In this document: positions 7,419 to 16,428 of the stretch, piece by piece
Position numbering within the stretch: the stretch's first letter is position 1
How the letters are laid out: every line of letters begins with the position of its first letter
Origin: JAVKDP01 sp040222185
GTDB lineage: Bacteria > Bacteroidota > Rhodothermia > Balneolales > Balneolaceae
Assembly: GCA_040222185.1 (NCBI GenBank)
Contig: JAVKDP010000093.1
Span: 1 to 54,511 of the forward strand
Length of the DNA stretch: 54,511 bases
Direction: 5' to 3'
Position numbers and translations under genes: made by a program
The notes under the pieces: generated by a model
Told to the model about the DNA's origin: nothing
Database searches by the model: none
The model's input: the letters and a program-made list of their open reading frames with translations, nothing else

Positions 7419-8153
7419 ATGAAAGAAGCATTACAACAGCTAGCAAATTTACAGTACATCGACAGCAGAATCGATGAGCTAAAGCAATTACGTGGCGATT
7501 TACCGGAAGAAATTCTTGATATCGAAACGGATATCGCACGAAGTGAATCCCGGCTAGGTAAATTAGAGACCGAAGAAAAAGACCTTATGGTTGAGTTTGA
7601 CAGTCTCAAACTTGAGATTGCGAGCTCTGAAGAGAAGGTAAAGAAGTATGAAGATCAGCAATTGACCGTACGAAACAACCGTGAGTACGATGCTCTTACC
7701 AAAGAGATTGAGTCAATGAAGCAGGTGATCGAAAATTCAAAAGCCAGGATCGTTGAAGTAGAGAAAAGAAGAGAAGAGATTGGTCCTGAGCTGGAAACTG
7801 CACGTGCAGGCCTGGAAGAAGTAAAGGCAATCTATGAAAAAAAGCAGAATAGCCTGGAAGATGTGACCAAGTCAACAAAAGAAGAAGAAGAGATTCTTAT
7901 TAAAAAGAGAGAAGAGGTTGAAGGAACTATTGATGCTCGTTTTATGAGAAATTATAACCGTCTCAGAAATGGCCTGGCTAACGGTATTGCCGTAGTAGCA
8001 ATGGACCGTGGCGCAGCATTTGGTATGACTTTACCTCCGCAAATGCAGGTAGAAGTTCGTCGGATGAATAAAGTTATCATCGATGAAAGCAGCGGACGAA
8101 TAGTAGTTGACCAGTCTTTCTTTGACGAAGCTAAAAAGCAATTGACAATATAA
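7419..8153 (+). CDS. CT398/DUF164-type coiled-coil protein lacking zinc cysteines
   Basis: Protein of 244 residues made of a long antiparallel coiled coil (about 1-175) and a C-terminal module. It has the layout of the C4-type zinc-ribbon family commonly encoded next to Nif3. The end aligns with the family (RNGLANGIAVVAMDRG, then TLPPQMQVEVRR, then SGRIVV). The four metal cysteines are missing, though: the CGGC knuckle reads AAFGM and the CENC knuckle reads DESS. The zinc ribbon is therefore degenerate while the hydrophobic frame is kept. I chose ATG 7419 over an upstream TTG. It is co-directional with the Nif3 gene and ends just before a terminator. Confidence 0.85.
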   Translation: MKEALQQLANLQYIDSRIDELKQLRGDLPEEILDIETDIARSESRLGKLETEEKDLMVEFDSLKLEIASSEEKVKKYEDQQLTVRNNREYDALTKEIESMKQVIENSKARIVEVEKRREEIGPELETARAGLEEVKAIYEKKQNSLEDVTKSTKEEEEILIKKREEVEGTIDARFMRNYNRLRNGLANGIAVVAMDRGAAFGMTLPPQMQVEVRRMNKVIIDESSGRIVVDQSFFDEAKKQLTI

Positions 8154-8175
8154 ACTGTGATCAGCACACAAGTTT

Positions 8176-8207
8176 AAAAGGAAGCTCGAACGGGCTTCCT
8201 TTTTTTG
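8176..8207 (+). terminator. Rho-independent terminator after the Nif3 operon
   Basis: AAAAGGAAGC pairs with GCTTCCTTTT around an 8-base loop and runs into a T tract. It lies 22 bases after the stop codon of the coiled-coil gene and before rnpB. Confidence 0.8.
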
Positions 8208-8285
8208 TTTATAGAGTATTCGAGACATTTACAAAATCTACAATACAAGAGTCTCGCAGGTAGCAACAAAAAACAGTACCTTTAC

Positions 8286-8655
8286 TGGCAGGAAAGCCGG
8301 GTAATCGCTCTGTATGAAAATGCAGGGAGGAAAGTCCGGACACCTACAAACACCGTGCTCAGCGATCCTTCGGGCGTAGCTGAGGCCTGGTTGGGGCGAC
8401 TTAACCAGGATAGAAAGTGCAACAGAAAGTAAACCGCTCCGACGTTCTGCGTTAGAGTAAGGGTGAAAGGGTGAGGTAAGAGCTCACCGCTCCAAGGGCA
8501 ACTGAGGAGGCATGGTAAACCTCGCGGGGTGCAAGTTCACGCAGGCAGTATGTGCCGTTTGTCATGACGCTGCCGGGTGGAACGCATTAGATAAATGATT
8601 ACCGAATCATGCTTGCATGAGGAACAGAATCCGGCTTACAGGCTTTCCTGCAACT
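8286..8655 (+). ncRNA. rnpB: RNase P RNA (bacterial type A)
   Basis: Catalytic RNA that matures the 5' ends of tRNAs. The conserved core is plain: GAGGAAAGTCCGGAC near 8327 (P4/CR-I side), ACAGAA with TAAACCG near 8422-8436, AGGGTGAAAGGGTGAGGTAA near 8479, GGCATGGTAAACC near 8510, and the closing CAGAATCCGGCTTAC near 8624 that pairs back to form P4. The ends are defined by helix P1: GCAGGAAAGCC at 8288-8298 pairs perfectly with GGCTTTCCTGC at 8641-8651. TACCTTTA at 8277-8284 could be a -7 promoter element, which would start transcription very near P1. A strong terminator follows. The exact ends are estimated to within a few bases. Confidence 0.95.
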
Positions 8656-8660
8656 ATATG

Positions 8661-8690
8661 AAAACCCCGTCCGAAAGGTCGGGGTTTTGT
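8661..8690 (+). terminator. Terminator of rnpB
   Basis: A stem of AAAACCCCG and CGGGGTTTT with a short inner stem capped by a GAAA tetraloop. It begins a few bases after the P1 helix of RNase P RNA and lies between rnpB and the convergent smpB gene, so it may serve both strands. Confidence 0.88.
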
Positions 8691-8719
8691 ATTTCTTTAA
8701 GCCAGAATAAGACAAGTGG

Positions 8720-9193
8720 CTACATATTCAGTTTAAAACTTCCCTTCAGGCTACGATCCATATCTCTTTTGGTGTCGGCGGCTTTAATGCTCTCTCGTTT
8801 ATCAAATTTCTTTTTACCCCTGGCCAACCCGATTAACACTTTTGCATTCCCTTTAGTGAAGTAGATTTTTAAAGGAACTACAGTATTTCCTTTTTGATGA
8901 ATAGCTTTTTGGAGCTCCCGTATCTCTTTTTTGTTCAAGAGAAGTTTTCGTGGGCGAAGCGGGTCATGATTATAGTAAGACCCGTGTTCATAAGGTTTTA
9001 TATAAAGCTCTCTTAACCACACCTCGTCATCCAGAATAAAAGCAAAAGCATCTGTGAAACTGACATGCCCCAGGCGGATCGATTTCACCTCCGTGCCCTG
9101 GAGTACAATACCTGCTTCGTAGGTCTGCTCAATCTGGTAATCATGAGAAGCCTTGCGGTTCTGGATGGTCGGTGTGTTCTTTTTTTCAGACAT
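8720..9193 (-). CDS. smpB: SsrA-binding protein SmpB
   Basis: tmRNA partner needed for trans-translation and rescue of stalled ribosomes. The 157-residue length is typical. Signatures: NRKASHDYQIEQTYEAGI, LQGTEVKSIRLG, the YNHDPLRPRKLLLNKKEI motif, and the basic tail GLARGKKKFDKRESIK with RDMDR, which inserts into the mRNA channel. No tmRNA gene is visible in the window. It is the last gene of a minus-strand run (M50 protease, lipoprotein, smpB) with short gaps. Confidence 0.97.
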   Translation of the reverse strand: MSEKKNTPTIQNRKASHDYQIEQTYEAGIVLQGTEVKSIRLGHVSFTDAFAFILDDEVWLRELYIKPYEHGSYYNHDPLRPRKLLLNKKEIRELQKAIHQKGNTVVPLKIYFTKGNAKVLIGLARGKKKFDKRESIKAADTKRDMDRSLKGSFKLNM

Positions 9194-9211
9194 TTCTTAA
9201 AAGGAAGGAGC

Positions 9212-9622
9212 CTATAAACTAAATCCCAGGGCTTTAAGCTCTTCTACAATAGCCTCGTCAGGGCTCCGATCCGGGAAGGTTGAATAAATACCTAATATCT
9301 GCTCGATCTCAGAAATAGCTTTTTCATTATCCTTATTGATTTTCAAAACCTCTACATACTGAGCCAATGCGCCATTCATCTTATCACGCATATTAGTTAC
9401 GTCAGAATCTCTGTACTCAAGGAAAAGGCCATAATTGAGGTGAGCTTTTTCTTTTAACAGGCTTGTTTCGGGCCCATCTTCCATTTCTGAAATAGCAGCA
9501 AATGCTTCTTCGTATCTATCTTGCTCTAAAAGAGTGTCAATACTTACGGGAGCTTCCTTTGGTTTTTCCTGGTTGCAGGCAACAAATCCTACCATAAGCA
9601 GGAGAAGTAAAAAGTGTTTCAT
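9212..9622 (-). CDS. Small lipoprotein with a TPR-like helical repeat
   Basis: Lipoprotein of 136 residues: a signal sequence of Leu and Met, then FVAC with the lipidated Cys at residue 16. The mature part (about 28-130) looks like two or three helix pairs resembling tetratricopeptide repeats (EQDRYEEAFAAISEME, then LKINKDNEKAISEIEQIL). It is probably an adaptor. It lies between the M50 protease gene (6 bases upstream) and smpB (18 bases downstream), so co-transcription is likely. I do not recognise a specific family. Confidence 0.8.
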   Translation of the reverse strand: MKHFLLLLLMVGFVACNQEKPKEAPVSIDTLLEQDRYEEAFAAISEMEDGPETSLLKEKAHLNYGLFLEYRDSDVTNMRDKMNGALAQYVEVLKINKDNEKAISEIEQILGIYSTFPDRSPDEAIVEELKALGFSL

Positions 9623-9628
9623 GAATAG

Positions 9629-10858
9629 TTATTTAAAAGCGATTGGAGTTAAACTGATACATAGCACAAATATAAGCATACTTAGCCAGCCAATCACCTT
9701 TCTTGTTGGCGTGAGAGGTTTTTCTATGAACACCGGCGGATGTTCAACTTTTACTACAAAAGCTATGAATAACGACCAGAACAACCAGATTATAGAGGAT
9801 TCTGGTTTACCTTCTTCCATAATGAAATAAAGGTAAATACCCGAACCAATCAATGACGCGGGGAGCATAGAAGCAACCCAGAGCTGTTCCTTCATAAATG
9901 CCTTATTCATGATCAAGAAAAGACCAAGGGCCCAGATCGTCCACGACAATAAACCAAAGTCATTATCATAATCGATGATTTGATCATGAATCAAGGGCAC
10001 GGCCTCAATTCCTGCCAGGATGGTTATAGCAGAAAAGAAAACCCGGGCTACAATACGATGCTTTTCATAGCCGATTAATGAGTAGAGAATATGGCCTCCG
10101 TCCAGTTGGCCAACAGGCATAAGATTTAGTGCTGTAAAAAACAGCCCAAACCAGCCAGCCAGGAGAAAAGGATAATGTTGAATTTCCCAAAGAGGAGGGG
10201 CATTTTCAAAAAGCGAAGATAGAAACGCAAAAAGTGGGGTTTCTCCAAAAAACAGAACCATTTGGCCTTCGGTAACTTGAGGTGCTTCCGGGTAGTGTCC
10301 GTTTTCCTCGAAGTATTCGATCATATAATTATGATCACCAAACTGGTTTAGAAACTCGGGCTCAGGAAGATTTACAAATCCAATAAACAAGATAATCAGG
10401 GAAGCAATAAACCCGGCAATAGGGCCAGCAGCGCCGATATCAAACAGTTTCTTAGTTTCAAGAATCTGCTCTTTAATTCGGATTACAGCTCCTAGAGTAC
10501 CAATACCCAATGGGATTGGAATATAATACGGTAGCGAAACACTGACCTTATGGTGTACCGCTGCAAAATAATGTCCAAACTCGTGAATACTTAAAAAGGT
10601 TAATAGAAGGATAGCAAAAACGATTCCTTGCATTAAATCGCGTTCACCAGGTACAGGGATTGGCCCGAACATACCAAAAGGTTCGGTTCCTCCAACAAGA
10701 AAAGTGCTTACCACAGAAACTGAAATAAATGTGAGAATAAACAGCCCAAGGTGTTTTAGAATAGTTTTACGGTCGGGCTTATTTATAGCGGTAGCAGGAG
10801 GTACAATGACCTCTTCTAACTTTGGAGAATGAAGGGATTCGTTAGATTCTGAACTCAA
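9629..10858 (-). CDS. Site-2-type membrane metalloprotease (M50 family)
   Basis: Polytopic membrane protease of 409 residues. The zinc motif is H92-E-F-G-H96 in a transmembrane helix (SIHEFGHYFAA). The third ligand is in the family motif LMPVGQLDGGHIL about 160 residues later. About eight hydrophobic helices are visible. The first 35 residues are a cytosolic Pro-rich tail, and a hydrophilic insertion of about 70 residues separates the two motifs. It resembles the EGY1/S2P-like group that cleaves membrane-embedded regulators. Its substrate cannot be told from context. It begins 17 bases after the arginine deiminase stop codon on the same strand. Confidence 0.92.
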   Translation of the reverse strand: MSSESNESLHSPKLEEVIVPPATAINKPDRKTILKHLGLFILTFISVSVVSTFLVGGTEPFGMFGPIPVPGERDLMQGIVFAILLLTFLSIHEFGHYFAAVHHKVSVSLPYYIPIPLGIGTLGAVIRIKEQILETKKLFDIGAAGPIAGFIASLIILFIGFVNLPEPEFLNQFGDHNYMIEYFEENGHYPEAPQVTEGQMVLFFGETPLFAFLSSLFENAPPLWEIQHYPFLLAGWFGLFFTALNLMPVGQLDGGHILYSLIGYEKHRIVARVFFSAITILAGIEAVPLIHDQIIDYDNDFGLLSWTIWALGLFLIMNKAFMKEQLWVASMLPASLIGSGIYLYFIMEEGKPESSIIWLFWSLFIAFVVKVEHPPVFIEKPLTPTRKVIGWLSMLIFVLCISLTPIAFK

Positions 10859-10874
10859 TTAAAAAAGTGATTTA

Positions 10875-12104
10875 TTATAATACTGCTCTTGAAATAGGCA
10901 TGGTCATACATCGCGCGCCGCCTCTGCCTCTACATAACTCATGACCCTGGAAACTAATTGCAATTTTATTAGTGTCCGAAATTTCCAGGTCTTTTTTGGA
11001 ATACTCCTCGATAAACTCAAACTGATTCATGTATGAATAACCATGATCGATAAGAGTATTAAACGTCTTGGTATTTCTCTCATATCCAACGATAATACCG
11101 GGAGCCAAAGCGAATACATTTGCTCCATCTGTCCATTGTTCTCTAAACTGGCTGGTTCTGTCTTCGCCACCACACTTAATGAACTGGTAATCAACACCGG
11201 AAAATTCATTCAAAGCTTGTTGAAGTGAAGAATGTGCTTGGGAAGTAATTTTGTCTCCTTCCTTCTGTAGCGCCACTACATTATCCTGCTGCTCTATGAT
11301 AGCGGGAGGAAAGGCAATACACTCATTTTTGCTGGCAAAAGTGAAAATAGTATCCAGGTGCATAGATGCCCGTTGCTTGGGGATGTCAACAGCCAGAACT
11401 GTTTTAACACCATGATTCAATAAACCATCTGCAGCCTTCATCAAACCAGTAAATGATGTACGCTCACTCATGCCTATCAGCACAAGATCTTCTGATTCTA
11501 CCAGGATATCTCCACCTTCAATAGATTGATTTCCAGAAATTCGTATGGCATTGTCTCTTACTGAATCAAAAAGAGGGTGAAATTGAACGAGTGTCTCCAT
11601 CATTAAAGATTCCCGAAGCCGGGTTCGGGTCGCCGCCCTGGAAACAAGGATATTATTTCCAACAACCGCTGCAAGGTCTCGTGTAAACAGCAGGTTTGGT
11701 GATGGCAGGAGGTTAAATTCTTTAGAACCAGACAGTGTGCCTTGTGTGCTAAAACGGAGAAGATCATCAGGCTCCAGCCCCAACAGCTCCTTTTCAATAA
11801 CTGAAAGATTTGCTTCCGGAAACTCTTTGATAAGTTGCTCAATATAGAAGGCATGAGCATCTTTATTATGAATAGCCTCACGAAAAAGTTCGATCACTTC
11901 AAGTACTTTACCATGTTCGGGCATGGCCGTTTTAAAGATGTCAAGCATATCCAGGTGTTCGCCCCTGGCATCATCTTCAAAAATAATATCATCAAAAAGG
12001 AGTTCATCCTTTAGTTCAGGATTAACCAGAGAAACCTCGTGGCCTGGAGTATGAACAATTACACCAGATAAATGTCCAATTTCGGAAGAAACGTTTATGT
12101 TCAT
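10875..12104 (-). CDS. arcA: Arginine deiminase
   Basis: Hydrolyses L-arginine to citrulline and ammonia, the first step of the arginine deiminase pathway. All active-site elements are present: Asp143 in FTRDLAAVV, the EGGD motif near residue 196, His249 and Asp251 in MHLDTIF, and the nucleophile Cys399 in GRGGARCMTMP. The 409-residue length is standard. The pathway partners arcB, arcC and arcD are not in the window, so here it may provide ammonia (acid or nitrogen response) rather than ATP. It is divergent from the SirB1-like gene, with about 112 bases between them. Confidence 0.96.
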   Translation of the reverse strand: MNINVSSEIGHLSGVIVHTPGHEVSLVNPELKDELLFDDIIFEDDARGEHLDMLDIFKTAMPEHGKVLEVIELFREAIHNKDAHAFYIEQLIKEFPEANLSVIEKELLGLEPDDLLRFSTQGTLSGSKEFNLLPSPNLLFTRDLAAVVGNNILVSRAATRTRLRESLMMETLVQFHPLFDSVRDNAIRISGNQSIEGGDILVESEDLVLIGMSERTSFTGLMKAADGLLNHGVKTVLAVDIPKQRASMHLDTIFTFASKNECIAFPPAIIEQQDNVVALQKEGDKITSQAHSSLQQALNEFSGVDYQFIKCGGEDRTSQFREQWTDGANVFALAPGIIVGYERNTKTFNTLIDHGYSYMNQFEFIEEYSKKDLEISDTNKIAISFQGHELCRGRGGARCMTMPISRAVL

Positions 12105-12216
12105 AAAGGCATTGATCGTTTAAAAGAACCTGATAAATATAGGATTTAATGCACCCATAATTGCAAGCTAATTCAAAGATTGTATATATCTCTTTTCATA
12201 CAGATATTAAAACAGA

Positions 12217-13071
12217 ATGACTACAAAATCAGAAATAGAATCCCTCCTTGTTCTTTTAGAAGATCCGGATCCATTTATACAAGAGAGTGTACAGACACGT
12301 CTTAGCGAGCTGGGAGAAAATGCTGTTCCCCTGCTTGACGAATACAGGGTGAAATCTAAGAATGAGAAGGAAAGAGACAAGGTTTCGAATATCATCCACC
12401 AGCTTACCTTTCAAACCCTTCATAGCGACTTCCATGAGTTACTTGAGCGGGGTGTAAAAAACAGGTTAGGGCTGGAAGAGGCGGCACTGATGCTGGCTCG
12501 TTTCGGAAACCCTACATTGCGAAGCCTCGACTTTGTACGCAAGCTGGATCATTTTGCTGAGATGGTAGAGCCGACTATTCGATACCGCCTAGATGAGCGT
12601 CGCAGAATGAAGCAGCTCATAAAATTTGTATTCGAAGATTTAAATTTTGGTGGAGATACCGAGGATTATCATAACCCCAATAATATCTTTTTTGACCAGG
12701 TAATTAACCGCCGAAAAGGCTTGCCAATCACACTGAGTATGGTTGTCATGTTTTTGGCCCGGCGCCTCGACTTACCCTTTTTTGGTGTAAATATGCCAAT
12801 TCATTTCATGTTGAATTACATTGGGGAAAAAGAAGAGGTGCTTATAGACCCCTATGATAAAGGAGCTATTGTAACCTATGATCAATGTTATTTTTTCCTC
12901 AAGAAAAACAACATTACACCTAAACCTGATCACTTTAAAATAGCTTCTGATATGGATCTCTTAATAAGGTGTATCCGAAACCTGATTCATAGCTACGAAA
13001 GAAAAGAGCAGCCTGAAAGAGTAGAAGATTTGAAAAAACTACTGGCTCTTGTACAAGCTTACGAGGATTAG
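12217..13071 (+). CDS. SirB1-type transglutaminase-like protein
   Basis: Cytosolic protein of 284 residues. The first 65 residues are helical and HEAT-like. Residues about 75-270 form the SirB1/transglutaminase-like domain, with DYHNPNNIFFDQVINRRKG, LPITLSMVVMFLARRLDLP, FFGVNMPIHFML and VLIDPYDKG as family hallmarks. The transglutaminase Cys is replaced by Ser in LPITLSMV, as is common in this family, while the His is kept in IHFML and the Asp in LIDPYD. It is therefore probably not a transglutaminase. The molecular role is unknown. The DUF3052 gene begins two bases after its stop codon. Confidence 0.85.
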   Translation: MTTKSEIESLLVLLEDPDPFIQESVQTRLSELGENAVPLLDEYRVKSKNEKERDKVSNIIHQLTFQTLHSDFHELLERGVKNRLGLEEAALMLARFGNPTLRSLDFVRKLDHFAEMVEPTIRYRLDERRRMKQLIKFVFEDLNFGGDTEDYHNPNNIFFDQVINRRKGLPITLSMVVMFLARRLDLPFFGVNMPIHFMLNYIGEKEEVLIDPYDKGAIVTYDQCYFFLKKNNITPKPDHFKIASDMDLLIRCIRNLIHSYERKEQPERVEDLKKLLALVQAYED

Positions 13072-13072
13072 T

Positions 13073-13483
13073 GTGGCCGGATATTCAGGTACTCCATTAG
13101 TAAAAAAATTAGGCCTAAAACCAGGCTTTTCTTACCTGATTCTAAATGAACCAAACCATTATTTCGGAATGCTTGGTGAACTTCCTCAAGATGTACAAGC
13201 AGTTGACTACAGCCATAATGAACCGATCAATTTCATACACTTGTTTTGCAGAGATCTGGAGACGTTGCATAACCAATTTCCGATTATGAAAGAGAAGCTT
13301 GATAGGAATGGGCTCATCTGGATTTCGTGGATCAAAAAAGCCTCTAAGAATTTTGACTGGACCTTCACTGAGAATGAAGTTCGCGACCTTGGTTTAAATA
13401 TTGGATTAGTGGACGTGAAAGTTTGCGCCGTTGATGAAGACTGGAGCGGGTTGAAGTTCGTTTATCGCAAAGAAGACCGATAA
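13073..13483 (+). CDS. DUF3052-family protein
   Basis: Protein of 136 residues matching the DUF3052 pattern: N-terminal AGYSGTPLVKKLGLKPG, central FIHLFCRDLETL, then GLIWISWIKKAS and the C-terminal GLVDVKVCAVDEDWSGLKFV. The function is unknown; no catalytic residues are apparent. I chose GTG 13073 because GAGG lies 6 bases before it, inside the end of the upstream gene, and because the family N-terminus is M-AGYSGTPL. A TTG at 13049 would add eight residues without similarity. It is coupled to the SirB1-like gene. Confidence 0.88.
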   Translation: MAGYSGTPLVKKLGLKPGFSYLILNEPNHYFGMLGELPQDVQAVDYSHNEPINFIHLFCRDLETLHNQFPIMKEKLDRNGLIWISWIKKASKNFDWTFTENEVRDLGLNIGLVDVKVCAVDEDWSGLKFVYRKEDR

Positions 13484-13498
13484 AACAGATCATCGCTG

Positions 13499-14545
13499 AT
13501 GAAAGCAATAACATTTCAAGGAATAAAAGAAGTAGCATTGAGTGATGTCCCCAAGCCTGGGATTACTTCTGATACAGATGCTATTATAAAAGTAGAAAGT
13601 GCGGCTATCTGTGGATCTGATATGCACGTATATCATGGAAGAGAGACAGGTATTGATAGCGGAACCATTATGGGTCACGAGTTTACGGGCACAGTTGTAG
13701 AAGCTGGAAGTGGAATAAAGAATTTCAAAAAAGGAGATCGGGTTCTTTCTCCTTTTACAGTGAACTGTGGAGAGTGCTATTTCTGTAGGAAGGGAATCAC
13801 CGCTCGATGTATAAAAAGTGAACTATACGGTTGGGTCGAGAATGGGAAAGGACTTCAGGGAGTACATGCAGAATATGTCAAAGTGCCGATGGCTGATTCA
13901 ACACTGCTCGGCCTTCCGGACGATTTGAGCTGGGAACAAGGAAACCTGTTGGCCGATATTGCTTCCACTGGATACTTTGGCGCTGAGCTGGCAGAAATAA
14001 AAACGGGTGATATATGTGTTGTTGTAGGCGCCGGGCCTGTTGCAATAATGGCGATCAAAGCGAGTAAACATCTTGGAGCAGAGAGTATTTTTGCTATCGA
14101 CAGTATAGATTTCAGGTTGAAAGAGGCCGAAAAGAATGGAGCGATTCCCATCAATTACTTGAAAGAGAATGTACTTCAAATAATTAAGGAAGCTACCGGA
14201 GGAAGAGGCGCAGACTGTGTTATTGAAGCAGTGGGAAGTAAGGCCTCCATGGAATCTTCATTTAGGCTGTTACGCCCGGCAGGAATCCTGGCTTCAATTG
14301 GTGTACAGGCCTTTGATGTGCTTCCTTTTTCTCCTCCGGATATGTATGATAAAAACATAGTACTGAAAGCGGGAAGGTGCTCTTCACGCCACTACGCGGA
14401 GAAGCTTATTCCTTTAGTACAAAGTGGCGTTCTGAAAATCACGGATGTGATAACGCATACGTTTAGCCTAAGCGATGGAGTAGAAGCTTATCGCTTCTTT
14501 GATGAAAATAAGGATGAGTGTTTGAAGGTGTTACTTAAGCCGTAG
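13499..14545 (+). CDS. Zinc-dependent alcohol dehydrogenase, MDR family
   Basis: Medium-chain dehydrogenase of 348 residues. Catalytic zinc ligands are Cys38 (AAICGSD) and His60-Glu61 (GHEFTG). Structural zinc ligands are Cys90, 93, 96 and 104 (CGECYFC, then ARC). The Rossmann motif VVGAGPVAIMAI is near residue 175, followed by an Asp (FAID) that favours NAD over NADP. It oxidises an alcohol or polyol to the ketone or aldehyde; the exact substrate is not visible. The gene lies 15 bases after the DUF3052 gene. It converges with the symporter, with only one base between the stops. Confidence 0.93.
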   Translation: MKAITFQGIKEVALSDVPKPGITSDTDAIIKVESAAICGSDMHVYHGRETGIDSGTIMGHEFTGTVVEAGSGIKNFKKGDRVLSPFTVNCGECYFCRKGITARCIKSELYGWVENGKGLQGVHAEYVKVPMADSTLLGLPDDLSWEQGNLLADIASTGYFGAELAEIKTGDICVVVGAGPVAIMAIKASKHLGAESIFAIDSIDFRLKEAEKNGAIPINYLKENVLQIIKEATGGRGADCVIEAVGSKASMESSFRLLRPAGILASIGVQAFDVLPFSPPDMYDKNIVLKAGRCSSRHYAEKLIPLVQSGVLKITDVITHTFSLSDGVEAYRFFDENKDECLKVLLKP

Positions 14546-14546
14546 T

Positions 14547-16250
14547 TTATATCTTTCTCACAACAGCCCACACACCGATTATTCCGCCAATAATATAGCT
14601 TGAACCTTTAATCCAGTCTCCAAAGAAGAGCTCTCCCATTCCCAGTAGAAAGAAAATGATTACCATCAGCGAGATGACAATGTTTATGAAAATTGGGAAC
14701 AGGCGTTCATGAGAAACCAGGCCGTTTGAAAAAGGAGCCCAGCCTTTACCCATTGGTCGAACCTGGGCAAAGAACTTCTTAAGTGTTTCTTCACTTTCAG
14801 GTTTAGTAACAAAAGTAGCGATGAGCCAGATAACAGTAGAAAAGGCTGTTGTGAAGATCATGCTATAGGCAAAATCGAAGCCCATAATTTTAGAAATAAC
14901 AGCACCGATAAATGCTGCGATCATTGCAGATATTTCACTCCAGGCATTTATGCGCCACCAGAACCAACGAAGTAGCATAACTCCTCCAATCCCTGCGCTT
15001 AAAGAAAGAATAAATTCCCAGCCACCTTTTACTGAGTCAAAAAAGTAGGATACTATGATAGCAATACCTGCCATAGCGATTGTGGCTACCCGGGAAATAA
15101 AAACATAGTGAGTCTGGGCTTTTTCGGGAGAATCAAACTCGTCTTCCTTTTTAATAAACCTGGCATAAAAATCATTTATAACATAGGAAGTTCCCCAGTT
15201 GAGCTGGGTTGAAATGGTAGAAATAAATGCTGAAAGAAAGGCAACACATAATAATCCAAACCAGCCTACCGGAAGTACTTCTGCCATCATCATTGGGTAG
15301 CCGGCTTCTTTATCCACGAGTTCGGGGAAAACAACTAAAGATACGAGTGCAACTAAAATCCAGGGCCACGGGCGAATGGCATAATTTGCAATGTTAAACA
15401 GGAGCGTTCCAGCAACAGCATTCCGTTCGTCTTTAGCAGAGAACATTCGTTGAGCGATATATCCACCCCCGCCAGGTTCAGCTCCTGGGTACCATGCCGC
15501 CCACCACGCCATTCCAACCCAGATTAATGCGGTTACAATAGGTATTTCAGGGTTGTCAAAAGGATTGAAGCTCAACACATCAAACTTATCTATTTGGACC
15601 AGCTGGGTCTTTAATTCGCTAAACCCGCCTACGTAATCCACAGAGAAGTAAGCCAGGGCAATAGCCCCAATCATTGCAATAAAGAACTGGATGAAATCCG
15701 TAACAACCACTCCCCAAAGCCCGGAAATAGCAATATATAAAGCCGTAACCCCATACAGGATAATAATAATCTGCCATTGGTCGGCTCCGGTAATAACCGA
15801 CATAACCTTAGCCATACCAACCGTAACCCATCCCATAATTACGCAGTTAAACGGGAAGGCAAAATACAGGGCCCTGAAACCACGAAGAAAGCTGGCGGGT
15901 TTCCCGCCATATCGTAGTTCAATAAACTCACAATCTGTAATAACATCAGCTCTTTTCCAGAGTTTTGCATACACAAAAACAGTGATGATACCCGAGATCA
16001 TCCAGCTCCACCAAAACCAGTTTCCAGCAATACCTTGTGAAGCTATAATTCCAGTAATAGCAAGAGGAGTATCTGCAGCAAAGGTGGTAGCTACCATAGA
16101 AACACCTACTAGCCACCATGGCAAATCCTTCCCGCCAGCGAAATAATCATCCAGGGATTTCTGACCACGCTTTTTGGCAATAATCGCAATTGCTACAAGT
16201 ATTATTACATACCCGGCAATAACAACATAATCAAGTGTACTAAAGAGCAT
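14547..16250 (-). CDS. Sodium:solute symporter (SSS family)
   Basis: Integral membrane transporter of about 567 residues with 13-14 hydrophobic helices. It couples uptake of a small organic solute to sodium. Family signatures include the N-terminal DDYFAGGKDLPWWLVG, with SMVATTFAADTPLAITG after it, and the FEFIELRYG-like CEFIELRYGG. The GAEPGGGGYIAQRMFSAK segment fits the sugar/amino-acid symporter branch. The substrate is not determined. I chose ATG 16250 (MLFSTLDYVVIAGY) over an upstream TTG, because it directly precedes the first helix. It is divergent from the DUF72 gene. Confidence 0.92.
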   Translation of the reverse strand: MLFSTLDYVVIAGYVIILVAIAIIAKKRGQKSLDDYFAGGKDLPWWLVGVSMVATTFAADTPLAITGIIASQGIAGNWFWWSWMISGIITVFVYAKLWKRADVITDCEFIELRYGGKPASFLRGFRALYFAFPFNCVIMGWVTVGMAKVMSVITGADQWQIIIILYGVTALYIAISGLWGVVVTDFIQFFIAMIGAIALAYFSVDYVGGFSELKTQLVQIDKFDVLSFNPFDNPEIPIVTALIWVGMAWWAAWYPGAEPGGGGYIAQRMFSAKDERNAVAGTLLFNIANYAIRPWPWILVALVSLVVFPELVDKEAGYPMMMAEVLPVGWFGLLCVAFLSAFISTISTQLNWGTSYVINDFYARFIKKEDEFDSPEKAQTHYVFISRVATIAMAGIAIIVSYFFDSVKGGWEFILSLSAGIGGVMLLRWFWWRINAWSEISAMIAAFIGAVISKIMGFDFAYSMIFTTAFSTVIWLIATFVTKPESEETLKKFFAQVRPMGKGWAPFSNGLVSHERLFPIFINIVISLMVIIFFLLGMGELFFGDWIKGSSYIIGGIIGVWAVVRKI

Positions 16251-16428
16251 ATTCTGCGTTAAAATGAAAAGCTTTCCGTAACTCAACAAAGGTCACGGTA
16301 CACAGGTTAAAATCCAAACCTTTTTAAGTAATCGGGAATCAGGGAGAAGTGTGTATAGTTATTTGGAATTTATGCACAGGAGTAAGTTATATTAACAGTT
16401 AATAGGATTTACCAATAGCGGGACCACT

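Noticed and set aside
8220..8256. Inverted repeat CGAGAC / GTCTCG before rnpB
   Set aside because: Only six bases with a 24-base loop and no T tract; too weak to call a terminator or regulatory hairpin.
15691..16146. A 151-codon plus-strand frame
   Set aside because: It is a shadow of the sodium symporter membrane helices read on the opposite strand.
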